This document shows positions 8,549-16,551 of a stretch of 64,000 nt of DNA, in pieces (positions within the stretch are counted from its first letter, which is position 1; each line of letters begins with the position of its first letter). Made by a program: the position numbers and the translations under genes. The notes under the pieces were generated by a model, which was not told the DNA's origin, searched no databases, and was given only the letters and a program-made list of their open reading frames with translations. Source of the DNA: BAIKAL-G1 sp943369525 (GTDB lineage Bacteria; Cyanobacteriota; Cyanobacteriia; PCC-6307; Cyanobiaceae); NCBI GenBank assembly GCA_943369525.1, contig CALRNL020000001.1:496001-560000 (forward strand), in the 5' to 3' direction.

Positions 8549-9052
8549 GTGGCGAACTGCGTGGTGGCGGTCCTGGCCGCCCATGACCAGCTCCAGGCGC
8601 TGCGCAGCCAGCTGGCGGAGCTGAGCCCGCCGCCCCTCAGCCTGGTGGCGATTGGGCCGGGCGAGCTGGCGGTGGAGCAGGTGGACCGGCTTAATCCATC
8701 CCAGGCCCGAAAGCGGCGCCAGAAATCGATGGCCCTCTGGCTGATCCCCTTTGGCTTTTTCGCCGGGGTGATGTTCACCTTCATCACCGACCTGCAAACC
8801 TTCGCCTTCGCCGGCCCCCTGGGCGAACCCCTGATCGGCGGCCTGCTGGGCCTGGGCTCCGGCTGGATGGGCAGTTTTGCCGCCGCCGCCAGCGTGCCTT
8901 CGGAAGAGGACGACCAGGTGCGGATCCTGCGCAATCGCCTGCAGGAGGGCAACTGGCTGCTGCTATTGGAAACCCGTAACGGCGTGGAGCTGCCCTGGCG
9001 GGTGCTGCAACAGGCCGGCGCCCGGGCCCTGGTGCGCCTGTCCGAGGACTGA
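8549..9052 (+). CDS. Small membrane protein, function unknown
   Basis: 167 aa from GTG 8549; no ATG alternative precedes the conserved-looking start MANCVVAVLAAHDQLQALRSQL. Two hydrophobic segments (about 62-82, LWLIPFGFFAGVMFTFITDL, and about 92-112, glycine-rich) suggest a two-helix hairpin in a membrane with both ends on the same side. The C-terminal third is soluble and charged (PSEEDDQVRILRNRLQEGNWLLLLETRNG). It stands alone, divergent from serA. It resembles conserved cyanobacterial hypotheticals; no function is proposed. Confidence 0.7.
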   Translation: MANCVVAVLAAHDQLQALRSQLAELSPPPLSLVAIGPGELAVEQVDRLNPSQARKRRQKSMALWLIPFGFFAGVMFTFITDLQTFAFAGPLGEPLIGGLLGLGSGWMGSFAAAASVPSEEDDQVRILRNRLQEGNWLLLLETRNGVELPWRVLQQAGARALVRLSED

Positions 9053-9079
9053 TCAGGCCCTAGGCGTCCCAGCACGGCA

Positions 9080-9144
9080 AGACTCGGAGGTAAGACTGCG
9101 TGGCCAGACTCGGTGGCAAAGCTTGGTGGCGAAGCTTGGCTGCG
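9080..9144. repeat. Five tandem copies of a degenerate 13-base unit
   Basis: Units begin at 9080, 9093, 9106, 9119 and 9132, with forms such as AGACTCGGAGGTA, AGACTCGGTGGCA and AAGCTTGGTGGCG. The array is intergenic, between the membrane-protein gene and the S4-domain gene. The first three and the last two copies form two sub-families, as expected from stepwise duplication. Confidence 0.75.
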
Positions 9145-9231
9145 GAGCGGGGCAACTGGGTTAGGCCAATGGCCTAGCCGGCGCGGCCTTGAGGCAGGGC
9201 TCCGCCAGGATTGGTTCGCCCCTGCCACCCC

Positions 9232-10035
9232 ATGATGCTGCCCAGGGACCCCCTGCTCCAGGCCAGTCGCCACCCCCAGGAGATGGCCGGCCTGATCGAC
9301 CTGGCTGACCAGGCCCTGCGCACCTGGGAGCCTGTCTGGAGTGACTTCCTGGCGGCCGAAGTGCTTGAAGAGGCCGAGACGCGCCTCGGCCCCCTGGCCG
9401 AGCTGGCCTTGGAGAGCGCCGGCGGCTGGCCCCAGGCGGAACGGCGCCGGCTCTGCCTCAGGCGCCGGGAGCTCGAAGCCGCCAGCTCCCCTGGGGAGAG
9501 CGGAAGCTCCGCGGCGCCCCTAATGGGCCTGGCCATCGCCGGCAATTTTCTCTTCGATCCGGCCGAAGCGCGGGACATGCGCCAGGCCCTGATCGCCCGG
9601 GGGGCTCCCCCGGGGGCCCTGGGCGACATCTGGACCCAGGGGGATCGGGGTGCCCAGCTGGTGGTGACCCCAGAGCTTGCCGGGGCCCTCGACCAGGGCC
9701 TGGCCCTGGTGCGCAGCGTGGAGGTGCGCCTGGAGGCCCTACCCCTGGACCAGCTGCAAATCCCGGCCCAGCGCCTGCCCCGCCAACTGACCACGGTGGA
9801 GGCCTCCCTGCGCCTCGATGCGGTGGCCTCAGCTGGCTTTGGCCTCTCCCGCAATCGCATGGCCGAACTTGTCCGATCAGGGGCGGTGCGAATCAACTGG
9901 CAGCCGGTGAGTAGCCCCAGCAAGGAGCTGGCCCTGGGCGATCGGGTGCGGCTCGAGGGGCGCGGCGAGCTTGAACTGGTGGAGGTGCAGCTCACCAAGC
10001 GGGACCGCTGGCGGCTGGTGCTCCAGCGCCGCTAG
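9232..10035 (+). CDS. Photosystem II S4-domain protein (YlmH-like RNA-binding)
   Basis: 267 aa from ATG 9232 (MMLPRDPLL); a second ATG follows at 9235 and an upstream TTG (9211) is less likely. The C-terminus holds an S4 RNA-binding domain: LRLDAVASAGFGLSRNRMAELVRSGAVRIN, then GDRVRLEGRGELEL. The N-terminal two thirds match the YlmH-like fold seen in the cyanobacterial and plastid family named photosystem II S4 domain protein, thought to act in photosystem assembly or rRNA binding. The function here is taken from the family name, not shown by the sequence. Confidence 0.85.
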   Translation: MMLPRDPLLQASRHPQEMAGLIDLADQALRTWEPVWSDFLAAEVLEEAETRLGPLAELALESAGGWPQAERRRLCLRRRELEAASSPGESGSSAAPLMGLAIAGNFLFDPAEARDMRQALIARGAPPGALGDIWTQGDRGAQLVVTPELAGALDQGLALVRSVEVRLEALPLDQLQIPAQRLPRQLTTVEASLRLDAVASAGFGLSRNRMAELVRSGAVRINWQPVSSPSKELALGDRVRLEGRGELELVEVQLTKRDRWRLVLQRR

Positions 10036-10151
10036 GGGCGGCCCAGGGGCTCGCGCCTGAGCTGGCTGCTAAGTTGCTTCGACATTCGCTGCTTCAGGCC
10101 CACGCCGCTGGTTTTCTCCAGGGGATGGGGTTTTGAATTTCGAGTGAGGCC

Positions 10152-10223
10152 GGGCGATTAGCTCAGAGGTAGAGCACTACCTTGACACGGTAGGAGTCAC
10201 TGGTTCAATTCCAGTATCGCCCA
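10152..10223 (+). tRNA. tRNA-Val (anticodon GAC)
   Basis: Full cloverleaf: acceptor GGGCGAT/ATCGCCC (10152-10158 with 10216-10222), D arm GCTC...GAGC, anticodon stem CTACC/GGTAG with loop TTGACAC (anticodon GAC at 10184-10186), T arm ACTGG-TTCAATT-CCAGT, and discriminator A10223. CCA is not encoded, so RNase Z trimming and CCA addition are needed. A run of five T follows at 10226. Confidence 0.97.
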
Positions 10224-10261
10224 CTCTTTTTCATTCAACTGTTTTATTGATTCGCCCAGAG

Positions 10262-11719
10262 ATGGCCGAGCCCAGGCAACCCTGCACCGTTGTCCTAGGG
10301 CTAGGCCGCTCCGGATTGGGCGCCGCCCGATTGCTGCATCACCTCGGCCATGGGGTGGTGGTGTTCGAAAGCAGCAGCTCCGAATCCATGCGCCAACGGG
10401 CCCGCCAGCTCGAGGCCGAAGGCATTGAGGTGCACCTGGGCATCGCCCTAGAAGGGATCCCGTTCCAGGCCTGGGCCAAGCCCTTAGGGCGCGTGATTGT
10501 TAGCCCGGGGATCCGCTGGGACCACCCCATCCTGACCCAGCTGCGTCAGCAGGGCGTGGCCGTGGCAGGCGAACTGGCGGCCGCCTGGGAGGCCCTGCCA
10601 GCCACCCCCTGGATCGGCATCACGGGCACCAACGGCAAAACCACGGTGACCCACCTGGTCACCCACCTGCTGGGCTGCGCCGGCCTCGATGCCCCCATGG
10701 GCGGCAACGTGGGTACCTCGGCGGCGGAGCTGGCCCTAGAGCGCCTGGCCGGGGGCCAGGCGCTCCCCGATTGGCTGGTGGTGGAACTGAGCAGCTACCA
10801 AATTGAAGCCTGCCCCCTGGTGGCGCCCCGCATCGGCCTCTGGACCACCCTCACCCCGGACCACCTGGAGCGCCACGGCACCCTCGCCAACTACCGCGCC
10901 ATCAAACGCAGCCTGCTGGCGCGCAGTGCCCGCCAAATCCTCAATGCCGATGACCCGGACCTGCGCTCCCAGGCCCCCAGTTGGGAGCGGGCCCACTGGG
11001 TCACGGCCGGCGATCGCCATGGCCTGCCCCAGGGCCTTGATCCCCTGCTCTGGATCGAAGGCGACCAGGTGACCTCCGCCGCCGGCCCCCTGCTCGATGC
11101 CCGGGCCCTGGCCATGCCCGGAACCCACAACCGCCAAAACCTGCTGCTCGCAGCGGCCGTTGGCCTGGAGCTGGGCCTCTCGGGCACCACGATGGAGGCG
11201 GCCTTCCGCCGCTTCCCCGGCGTGCCCCATCGCCTGGAGCGACTCGGCGCCCACCAGGGCATTGCCTACTACAACGACAGCAAGGCCACCAATTACGACG
11301 CGGCCGAAGTCGCCCTGCAGGCCCTGTCAGGCCCCCTGGTGGTGCTCGCCGGCGGCCAGGCCAAACAGGGTGATGCCAGCGGCTGGATCAGCCAGCTAAA
11401 GCGCCAAGCGGCGGCCGTGGTGCTTTTTGGCGCCGCCGGACCCTTTTTTCAAGGGCTCCTGCAGGAGGGCGGCTACGGGGGCAGGCTTGCCGTTGTGGCG
11501 GACCTGGAGGAGGCCGTGGCCCTGGCCAGTGAGCTGGCCGCTGGGCTGAGCCTGGCGCCTAACGGCCAGGGCTGCCAGGCGGTGTTGCTCTCGCCAGCCT
11601 GTGCGAGCTTCGATCAATACAGCGATTTCGAAGCCCGGGGCGACCACTTCCGCCAGCTGGTGCGGGCCCTGGCCGCCGGAGCCCCCACCCAGGGTCCAGG
11701 CTCTCCAGTCCCGGCCTGA
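10262..11719 (+). CDS. murD: UDP-N-acetylmuramoylalanine--D-glutamate ligase
   Basis: Cytoplasmic peptidoglycan precursor enzyme that adds D-Glu to UDP-MurNAc-L-Ala. 485 aa from ATG 10262 (MAEPRQPCTVVLGLGRSG); an upstream in-frame TTG at 10247 is next to the tRNA end and unlikely. It shows an N-terminal Rossmann-like domain, the ATP loop GITGTNGKTT (119-128), PHRLERLG, and YYNDSKATNYDA, a Mur-ligase MurD hallmark, followed by the C-terminal domain with LSPACASFDQYSDFEARGDHFR. Confidence 0.96.
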   Translation: MAEPRQPCTVVLGLGRSGLGAARLLHHLGHGVVVFESSSSESMRQRARQLEAEGIEVHLGIALEGIPFQAWAKPLGRVIVSPGIRWDHPILTQLRQQGVAVAGELAAAWEALPATPWIGITGTNGKTTVTHLVTHLLGCAGLDAPMGGNVGTSAAELALERLAGGQALPDWLVVELSSYQIEACPLVAPRIGLWTTLTPDHLERHGTLANYRAIKRSLLARSARQILNADDPDLRSQAPSWERAHWVTAGDRHGLPQGLDPLLWIEGDQVTSAAGPLLDARALAMPGTHNRQNLLLAAAVGLELGLSGTTMEAAFRRFPGVPHRLERLGAHQGIAYYNDSKATNYDAAEVALQALSGPLVVLAGGQAKQGDASGWISQLKRQAAAVVLFGAAGPFFQGLLQEGGYGGRLAVVADLEEAVALASELAAGLSLAPNGQGCQAVLLSPACASFDQYSDFEARGDHFRQLVRALAAGAPTQGPGSPVPA

Positions 11720-11782
11720 AGGGTTCTGCCCCCGGGGCTCCCCCAGCGGGCTACTCTCCGGCCCAACGCAATGCCCAAGGCG

Positions 11783-12241
11783 ATGGCCCACTGGCTAATG
11801 AAAAGCGAGCCCGATGTCTACGGGATCGACCATCTTGAGCGCGAGGGCACGACCCTCTGGGATGGCATTCGCAATTATCAGGCCCGCAACTACATGCGCA
11901 CCATGGCGATCGGCGATCGGGCTTTCTTCTATCACTCCAATGCCAAGCCCCCCGGCATCATTGGCCTGATGCAGGTGGTGGAAACGGGTCTGGTGGACCC
12001 AAGCCAATTCGATCCAGCCTCCAAGTATTTCGATGGGGCCTCGAAACCGGAGGCACCCCGCTGGGATTGCGTGCGCCTGGGTTTTCTCGAACGCTTTGAT
12101 GCCCTGCTCAGCCTGGACGAACTTCGCCAAGAATTCAGCGCCGAAGAGTTACCGGTGGTCCGCCAGGGCAACCGGCTATCGATCCTGCCCGTGAGTGAAG
12201 CCAGTGCCCAAAAGCTCCTGACCCTGCTCAAGCCGGCTTAA
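11783..12241 (+). CDS. EVE-domain protein
   Basis: 152 aa from ATG 11783 (MAHWLMKSEPDVY), the usual EVE start; ATG 11771 would add four residues. EVE domains share a PUA-like fold and bind modified bases in RNA or DNA. Family features seen are MKSEPDVY, WDGIRNYQARNYMR, GDRAFFYHSN and GIIGLMQVV. Single-domain EVE proteins are widespread in bacteria; no restriction or defence gene is adjacent, so a housekeeping role is more likely. Its transcript appears to end inside the convergent gene (terminator at 12305). Confidence 0.88.
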   Translation: MAHWLMKSEPDVYGIDHLEREGTTLWDGIRNYQARNYMRTMAIGDRAFFYHSNAKPPGIIGLMQVVETGLVDPSQFDPASKYFDGASKPEAPRWDCVRLGFLERFDALLSLDELRQEFSAEELPVVRQGNRLSILPVSEASAQKLLTLLKPA

Positions 12242-12247
12242 AGGCCC

Positions 12248-12520
12248 TCAGGCCGGCGCCGAGCCGTCGGCCCCATCACCGGCGCCTGAACCGGTCACCA
12301 ACCTGGGGGCAAAGCCCCCTTTTTGGGGAAACAGGTTGGCCAGGTAGCAGCGGGTCACCTCCCGGCTCTCCAGCCCGTTCTGCACCAGGAAGCCGGCCAA
12401 GGCCGCCTGGAAGAGTCGGTACTGGTCCCAATTGGGGTGGGCCTCGATAAAGCCCCGCATCGACTGCAACAGGGGCTCGGGCACATCGGCCTGCAGACTC
12501 ACCATGGCCATCGGATCCAT
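12248..12520 (-). CDS. DUF2811-type small cyanobacterial protein
   Basis: 90 aa. The core VSLQADVPEPLLQSMRGFIEAHPNWDQYRLFQAALAGFLVQNG resembles the cyanobacteria-specific DUF2811 family, a short helical protein of unknown role, with a fold suggestive of ribbon-helix-helix-like or small helical regulators. Starts at 12520, 12511 and 12505 are possible; the last fits the family N-terminus best. The C-terminus is Gly/Ala-rich. It converges on the EVE gene with 6 bases between stops. Confidence 0.72.
   Translation of the reverse strand: MDPMAMVSLQADVPEPLLQSMRGFIEAHPNWDQYRLFQAALAGFLVQNGLESREVTRCYLANLFPQKGGFAPRLVTGSGAGDGADGSAPA
12305..12324 (+). terminator. Intrinsic terminator of the EVE gene, inside a convergent CDS
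   Basis: GGGGGC, loop AAA, GCCCCC, then five T on the plus strand. It lies 63 bases beyond the EVE stop and within the 3' part of the minus-strand DUF2811 gene, where it encodes QKGGFAP. The EVE transcript would therefore overlap about 70 bases of antisense. Confidence 0.75.
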
Positions 12521-12856
12521 CCAAAGTCCGGGTCAGGGACCCACTTCCCCACAGGAATGGCACCCCGTCAAATCGCCTGGGAACCGGGCAGGCTCAGGCC
12601 TCTCAGCCCGAGACAACCCAGCCGATCAGGCCCCTAGCCCTGGTCCCCATGGCTCGGGGCCTCCCGGACCACGGCCAGCAGCCCTGTCAAGGCTGGGCCG
12701 GCTGGCCAAGGGATTTCCCCAGACTCTTGGGCCCCGTAGGACTCGGGCCGGGGGTCCTGGGGAAAACGGGGCCAAAAGCGGGGAAGGGCGGTTGGAAATT
12801 TCGGCAAAGCCAGGGCCATCAGCAGTGCTGATCGGCGCCGGGGCGTTGGACCAGTC
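12521..12856. other. 336-base gap without a supported gene
   Basis: Short frames exist on both strands but none has recognisable protein character or a convincing start. The region holds the upstream side of DUF2811 and the 3' side of DUF1818. A small inverted repeat (ATCAGC, 3-base loop, GCTGAT) occurs near 12,819. Nothing else is seen. Confidence 0.5.
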
Positions 12857-13243
12857 TCAAGGTTGGCCGCCCAGCTGTTGCAGGGCCTGCCAGAGGGCCG
12901 GACTGGCCTCCACCGACCAGGAGACCTCGAGGGACCGCTGGCCCGCTTCGGGGCTCAAGATGCCCTTGAGGCTCCATTGGAGGCGATCCCCCTCCAGGGC
13001 CAGCCACCACGGACCCCGCTCCAGCTCCAGGCTGATTGCCTCCTCGGCCAGCAGCTGGTCGACCAGGGCCTGGTGCTCGCAGACCAGGTCGACCACCGCC
13101 GCGGCCAGGGCCCCAGCCTCGGCCGCCGTGAGCTCCGCTGCCCAGCCCTGGCCGCCGATCAACACCGAAAAGGGCTGGCGCTCCAGGCTCTGGGGATCGT
13201 CCCGCCAGGCCAACCGCCAACCCTGCCCTTCCAAATTGATCAC
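12857..13243 (-). CDS. DUF1818-type cyanobacterial protein
   Basis: 128 aa from GTG 13243, chosen because GGGGAGG (13254-13260) lies 10 bases upstream and the protein then begins MINLEGQGWRLAWRDDP, the form expected for DUF1818. Later blocks include LIGGQGWAAELTAAEAGALA and EEAISLELERGPWWLALEGD. A longer frame to 13288 has only weak Gly-rich residues. The family is confined to cyanobacteria and plastid lineages as far as I know; its function is not established. It is downstream of rpoZ on the same strand. Confidence 0.75.
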   Translation of the reverse strand: MINLEGQGWRLAWRDDPQSLERQPFSVLIGGQGWAAELTAAEAGALAAAVVDLVCEHQALVDQLLAEEAISLELERGPWWLALEGDRLQWSLKGILSPEAGQRSLEVSWSVEASPALWQALQQLGGQP

Positions 13244-13381
13244 GGCCAACCAACCTCCCCCGCCTCCAAGCACCAGCCTGCCCAGCAAAACGAAGTCGGT
13301 AAGGGCTCGCGCCCAAACCCAGTCGCTAGCGATGGGAAGATGGGGTGGAACGCCACCAGATCGAAGGGCCTGGGCCGGGCC

Positions 13382-13612
13382 TCAGCCGGCCAGCAAGTCG
13401 GGCTGGTCCTGTTCGTCACTCAGTTCAACGATGGCCCGCTGCACGGGCTTGATCATTGAGTCTTCAAGCAGGCCATCGAAATCATCGAAGCGGCGTTGCT
13501 TGGCACGGAAGGCAATGCGCACCGTGGTCAGGTAGCGGTTGCTGGAGTGGCGAATCAGGCTCTCGGCCCGCTGGGCCAATTCCTTTGGACTCACATCGAC
13601 ACCGATGAACAT
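13382..13612 (-). CDS. rpoZ: RNA polymerase omega subunit
   Basis: 76 aa. The block RYLTTVRIAFRAKQRRFDDF and the C-terminus VQRAIVELSDEQDQPDL are characteristic of picocyanobacterial omega. It helps assemble and stabilise the beta' subunit. ATG 13612 is the only sensible start. The gene is divergent from the Hsp70-like gene with 100 bases between them, which must contain both promoters. Confidence 0.94.
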   Translation of the reverse strand: MFIGVDVSPKELAQRAESLIRHSSNRYLTTVRIAFRAKQRRFDDFDGLLEDSMIKPVQRAIVELSDEQDQPDLLAG

Positions 13613-13712
13613 GCAAAGCCAGCCAGTGTGGGCACCTTAAGTCAAGGCCCCCCAGCCTCCCCAGCCGGCTGCGCCACAATCCAACGGCGCGCTCCCCCGA
13701 TCCAGGCACCCC

Positions 13713-15329
13713 ATGGCCGGCACCCTCGCCATCGACCTGGGAAGCAGCAGCACGGTGGTGGCCTTCCAGGGGGCCGGCCAGCCGCCGCGCCTGCTATCGA
13801 TCGAGCCCTTCGCCCTGGGCGAGCCGCCCGTGGTGCCCAGTGTGATCTGGCTGGCCGATGCGGAAGCGGGCCAGCCCCTGATCGGCCGCCAGGTGCTGGA
13901 GGCCGGCCTGCTCCACCGGGGCGGAGCGGCCCTGCACCGCGATTTCAAACGGGCCATCGGCGGCCAGCGCCAGGTTGACCCGGGCGAAACGGGCTCCGAC
14001 CAGGGGAACGGGGCGGGGGTCGAAACGGGCCCGGGTGCCCGGGCCCAGCCCGCCAGCATCTTGAGCCCGGAGCAGGCGGGCAGCATGCTGCTGCAACGGA
14101 TCTGGCGCCAGCTGCCCGCTGACATCGAACCCGATCGGCTGGTGCTCACCGCCCCGATCGATGGCTACCGGGACTACCGGCGCTGGCTGGCGGCGGCCAG
14201 CGAGGCCCTGGCGGTGGCCGAGGTGGCCCTGGTGGACGAACCCACGGCGGCCGCCATCGGCGCCGGATTGCCGCCGGGCAGCCGGGTGCTGGTGGTGGAC
14301 TTGGGTGGCGGCACCATGGACCTGTCCCTCGTGGCGCTCGAGGGGGGCGAAGGGCGGCCGGCGCCGATTGCCCAGCTGCTGCGCTTCGCCGGCCGCGACC
14401 TGGACCAGAGCCGCCAGGCCCTGCGCCTGGCCCGGGTGCTCGGTAAGGCGGGGCTGGCCCTGGGCGGCCGCGACATCGACCACTGGATTGCCGAAGCCCT
14501 CTGTCCCGGCCAAGGCCACGATCCGGGCCTGCTGGAGGTGGTGGAGCGGATGAAATGCAGCCTCAGTAGCCAGGAGCAGGCCCTGGGGCTCTGGCGCCCG
14601 GGGCCCGGCCCCACCCAGGAGCTGCGCCTGGGACGGCCCCAGCTCGATCGCCTCCTGCAGGAAAAAGGACTCGAGCAGCTGCTGGACGACTTACTCGAAA
14701 CGGTCCTGGCCTCGGCCCGGGCCCAGGGCGTCAGCCTCAAGGACGTGGATGCGGTCCTGCCGGTGGGGGGAACCAGCCAGCTGCCCAGCGTGCGGCGTTG
14801 GCTGCAGAGCCGCTGCGCCGGCGTGCCCCTGCGCGATCAACGGCCGATCGAGGCGGTGGCCCTGGGGGCCCTGGGCCTGACCCCGGGGGTAACGATCCGG
14901 GACCTGCTCAGCCATGGCCTGAGCTTGCGCTGCTGGGATCGGCGCAGCCGCGAGCATCGCTGGCACCCCCTGTTCAGCGCCGGCCAGGGCTGGCCGAGTG
15001 AGCGCCCCCTGGAGCTGGTGCTGGCCTGTAGCCAGGACGGCCAACGGGCCCTGGAACTGGTGCTGGGCGAACCCAGACCAGACCAACGCAGTGAGGTGGT
15101 GTTCGAGGCGGGACTCCCGCGGCTACGCCGCCGGCCAGCCGGCGAGGCCCCCGTGGATCCCTGGCCCGAGCCGCCGGCGCCCGTGCCGCTCAACCCCCCA
15201 GGCCAGGCGGGGGTGGACCGGCTCAAACTGCGCTTCTCAATTGACGGCACTGGCGCCCTGCGGCTGGAGGGCGACGACCTGTTGACGGGCCTGCCCCTGG
15301 CCCAACGCCGGCTTGGGCGCGTGCGCTAA
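13713..15329 (+). CDS. Hsp70-like ATPase lacking a normal substrate-binding domain
   Basis: 538 aa. The actin-like ATPase fold is clear: phosphate-1 LAIDLGSSSTVVAF (5-18), VPSVIWLAD, phosphate-2 VLVVDLGGGTMDLSLVAL (about 197-214), VDEPTAAAIG, and the adenosine motif VLPVGGTSQLPSVRRWL. After about residue 400 it has a short beta-like segment with no recognisable lid or EEVD end, so it is shorter than DnaK (about 630 aa). A diverged segment near 90-110 is Gly-rich. It sits 86 bases before a single-span membrane protein on the same strand, probably one transcription unit. Clients are unknown. Confidence 0.85.
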   Translation: MAGTLAIDLGSSSTVVAFQGAGQPPRLLSIEPFALGEPPVVPSVIWLADAEAGQPLIGRQVLEAGLLHRGGAALHRDFKRAIGGQRQVDPGETGSDQGNGAGVETGPGARAQPASILSPEQAGSMLLQRIWRQLPADIEPDRLVLTAPIDGYRDYRRWLAAASEALAVAEVALVDEPTAAAIGAGLPPGSRVLVVDLGGGTMDLSLVALEGGEGRPAPIAQLLRFAGRDLDQSRQALRLARVLGKAGLALGGRDIDHWIAEALCPGQGHDPGLLEVVERMKCSLSSQEQALGLWRPGPGPTQELRLGRPQLDRLLQEKGLEQLLDDLLETVLASARAQGVSLKDVDAVLPVGGTSQLPSVRRWLQSRCAGVPLRDQRPIEAVALGALGLTPGVTIRDLLSHGLSLRCWDRRSREHRWHPLFSAGQGWPSERPLELVLACSQDGQRALELVLGEPRPDQRSEVVFEAGLPRLRRRPAGEAPVDPWPEPPAPVPLNPPGQAGVDRLKLRFSIDGTGALRLEGDDLLTGLPLAQRRLGRVR

Positions 15330-15415
15330 GGCCGCCCCCTCCGCCGGTGGACGCCGGCCGGGCTGCCCCCAACGACGGGTGGCTGGCAGCAGCAATCCAT
15401 AGAACGGGGGGGCGC

Positions 15416-16261
15416 ATGCTCACCGCCTTGGCCCTCCGCCACCACAGGCTCCCCCGTTTCTGGCTGGGTCTCACCCTTGGACTGGTGGCAGCCGCCGTGG
15501 GAGGGGTGCACTGGTGGGAGCAGCAACTTCCCTTAAAGCTCCAGGAGGCCGCCGGCGCCGGTCGTCTCGATGCCTGCATCCGCTATGCCGACCAACTGGC
15601 CGCCCTGCGCTGGCTGGGCGGGAGCGCCCCCCAGGAGCAGGGGCTCTGCCGCCGCCGCAAGGCCGCCCAGCTCTGGGACCAGGGCCAATGGTCAGCGGCG
15701 ATGAAATTGCAGCTCCAACTCGTCAATTCGGGCGCTAGCCAGGCGCCTGACGAGCAGCAACTGGTCCAGTGGCAACGGCAGCTGGAAAGCCGGGCCCTGG
15801 GCCTGTTCCAACAGGGGGACCTGCAGGCGGCCCTGGTGCTGCTGGCGGCGATCAACGCTGATCACCGCAGCGATGGTGCGGCCCTGGGCGACAACCTGCG
15901 GGACAGCTGGACCCGCAACCGGATGCTGCGGGACCGGGGCCAACACCTGATCAAGCAGCAGCGCTGGTGGGAGGCCCTTGATGCCCTCAATCGCATCGAT
16001 CACCCCTGGTGGAAAGTCCAAACCAAGGAGCTACGCCAGCAGGTGCAGACAGGCATCGCCGGCCTGCGCCGCCAGGAGGACAAGCAGCACGAAGGCCACG
16101 GCGATACCAACCCCTCAAACGTTCCCTTACCCGAGCTGGACGCCCTGGTGTCGAGCAAAATTGCCGCCGGCATGGACGACGGCCAGGCCTTCGAGCGGGC
16201 CTGCAAGGAACTGGGCGGCAAGGTGGTGGAAACGGGTCCGGAGAGCGCCTGTCGCCGCTGA
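15416..16261 (+). CDS. Single-span membrane protein next to the Hsp70-like gene
   Basis: 281 aa from ATG 15416, which has a GGGGGG run directly upstream; a GTG at 15347 would add 23 residues. A transmembrane helix follows at about 14-35 (FWLGLTLGLVAAAVGGVHWW). The rest is a soluble helical region rich in Leu, Gln, Arg and Trp with repeat-like helical pairs (WDQGQWSAAMKLQLQL, LFQQGDLQAALVLLAAI, LIKQQRWWEALDALNRI), much like TPR-type solenoids. Function is unrecognised. A scaffold for the Hsp70-like protein is an inference from adjacency. Confidence 0.75.
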   Translation: MLTALALRHHRLPRFWLGLTLGLVAAAVGGVHWWEQQLPLKLQEAAGAGRLDACIRYADQLAALRWLGGSAPQEQGLCRRRKAAQLWDQGQWSAAMKLQLQLVNSGASQAPDEQQLVQWQRQLESRALGLFQQGDLQAALVLLAAINADHRSDGAALGDNLRDSWTRNRMLRDRGQHLIKQQRWWEALDALNRIDHPWWKVQTKELRQQVQTGIAGLRRQEDKQHEGHGDTNPSNVPLPELDALVSSKIAAGMDDGQAFERACKELGGKVVETGPESACRR

Positions 16262-16303
16262 GGGCCCATGGCAGGATGGTTCTTAGATCAGTGTTGCGCC
16301 TTC

Positions 16304-16525
16304 ATGCAAGCGGGAGATCAGGTCAAGGTCAGCACCAGTGTGGTTGTGTTCCACCACCCTGAACACCGCGGCCAGGCCTTTGATCTGCAGGGCCAAACGG
16401 GCGAAGTCAAGGAGGTTCTTGGCGACTGGAAGGGCCGGCCGATCAGCCCAACCCTGCCGGTGATCGTGGCCTTTGGCCGCTTCAAGGCCCACTTCCGTAG
16501 CGACGAACTCGAGCCCGCCAGCTGA
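16304..16525 (+). CDS. ftrV: Ferredoxin-thioredoxin reductase, variable chain
   Basis: 73 aa from ATG 16304 (MQAGDQVKVSTSVVVFHHPEHR), matching the usual FtrV start and length; ATG 16268 would add 12 residues. The SH3-like beta-barrel sequence with FDLQGQTGEVKEVLGDWKGRPISPTLPVIVAFGRFKAHF is typical. It forms a heterodimer with the catalytic 4Fe-4S chain (not in this window) and passes electrons from ferredoxin to thioredoxin for light control of metabolism. Confidence 0.94.
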   Translation: MQAGDQVKVSTSVVVFHHPEHRGQAFDLQGQTGEVKEVLGDWKGRPISPTLPVIVAFGRFKAHFRSDELEPAS

Positions 16526-16551
16526 AGCCGCCCCAGGCCGATCCCCTGGAC

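Noticed and set aside
11010..11017. GCGATCGC octamer (HIP1), also at 57635-57642
   Set aside because: Only isolated copies were noted and both lie inside genes; not enough to claim HIP1 enrichment without a genome count.
11783..12241. EVE-domain protein as part of a modified-base defence system
   Set aside because: No restriction endonuclease, McrB-like or methyltransferase gene is adjacent; neighbours are murD and DUF2811, so a housekeeping role is more likely.
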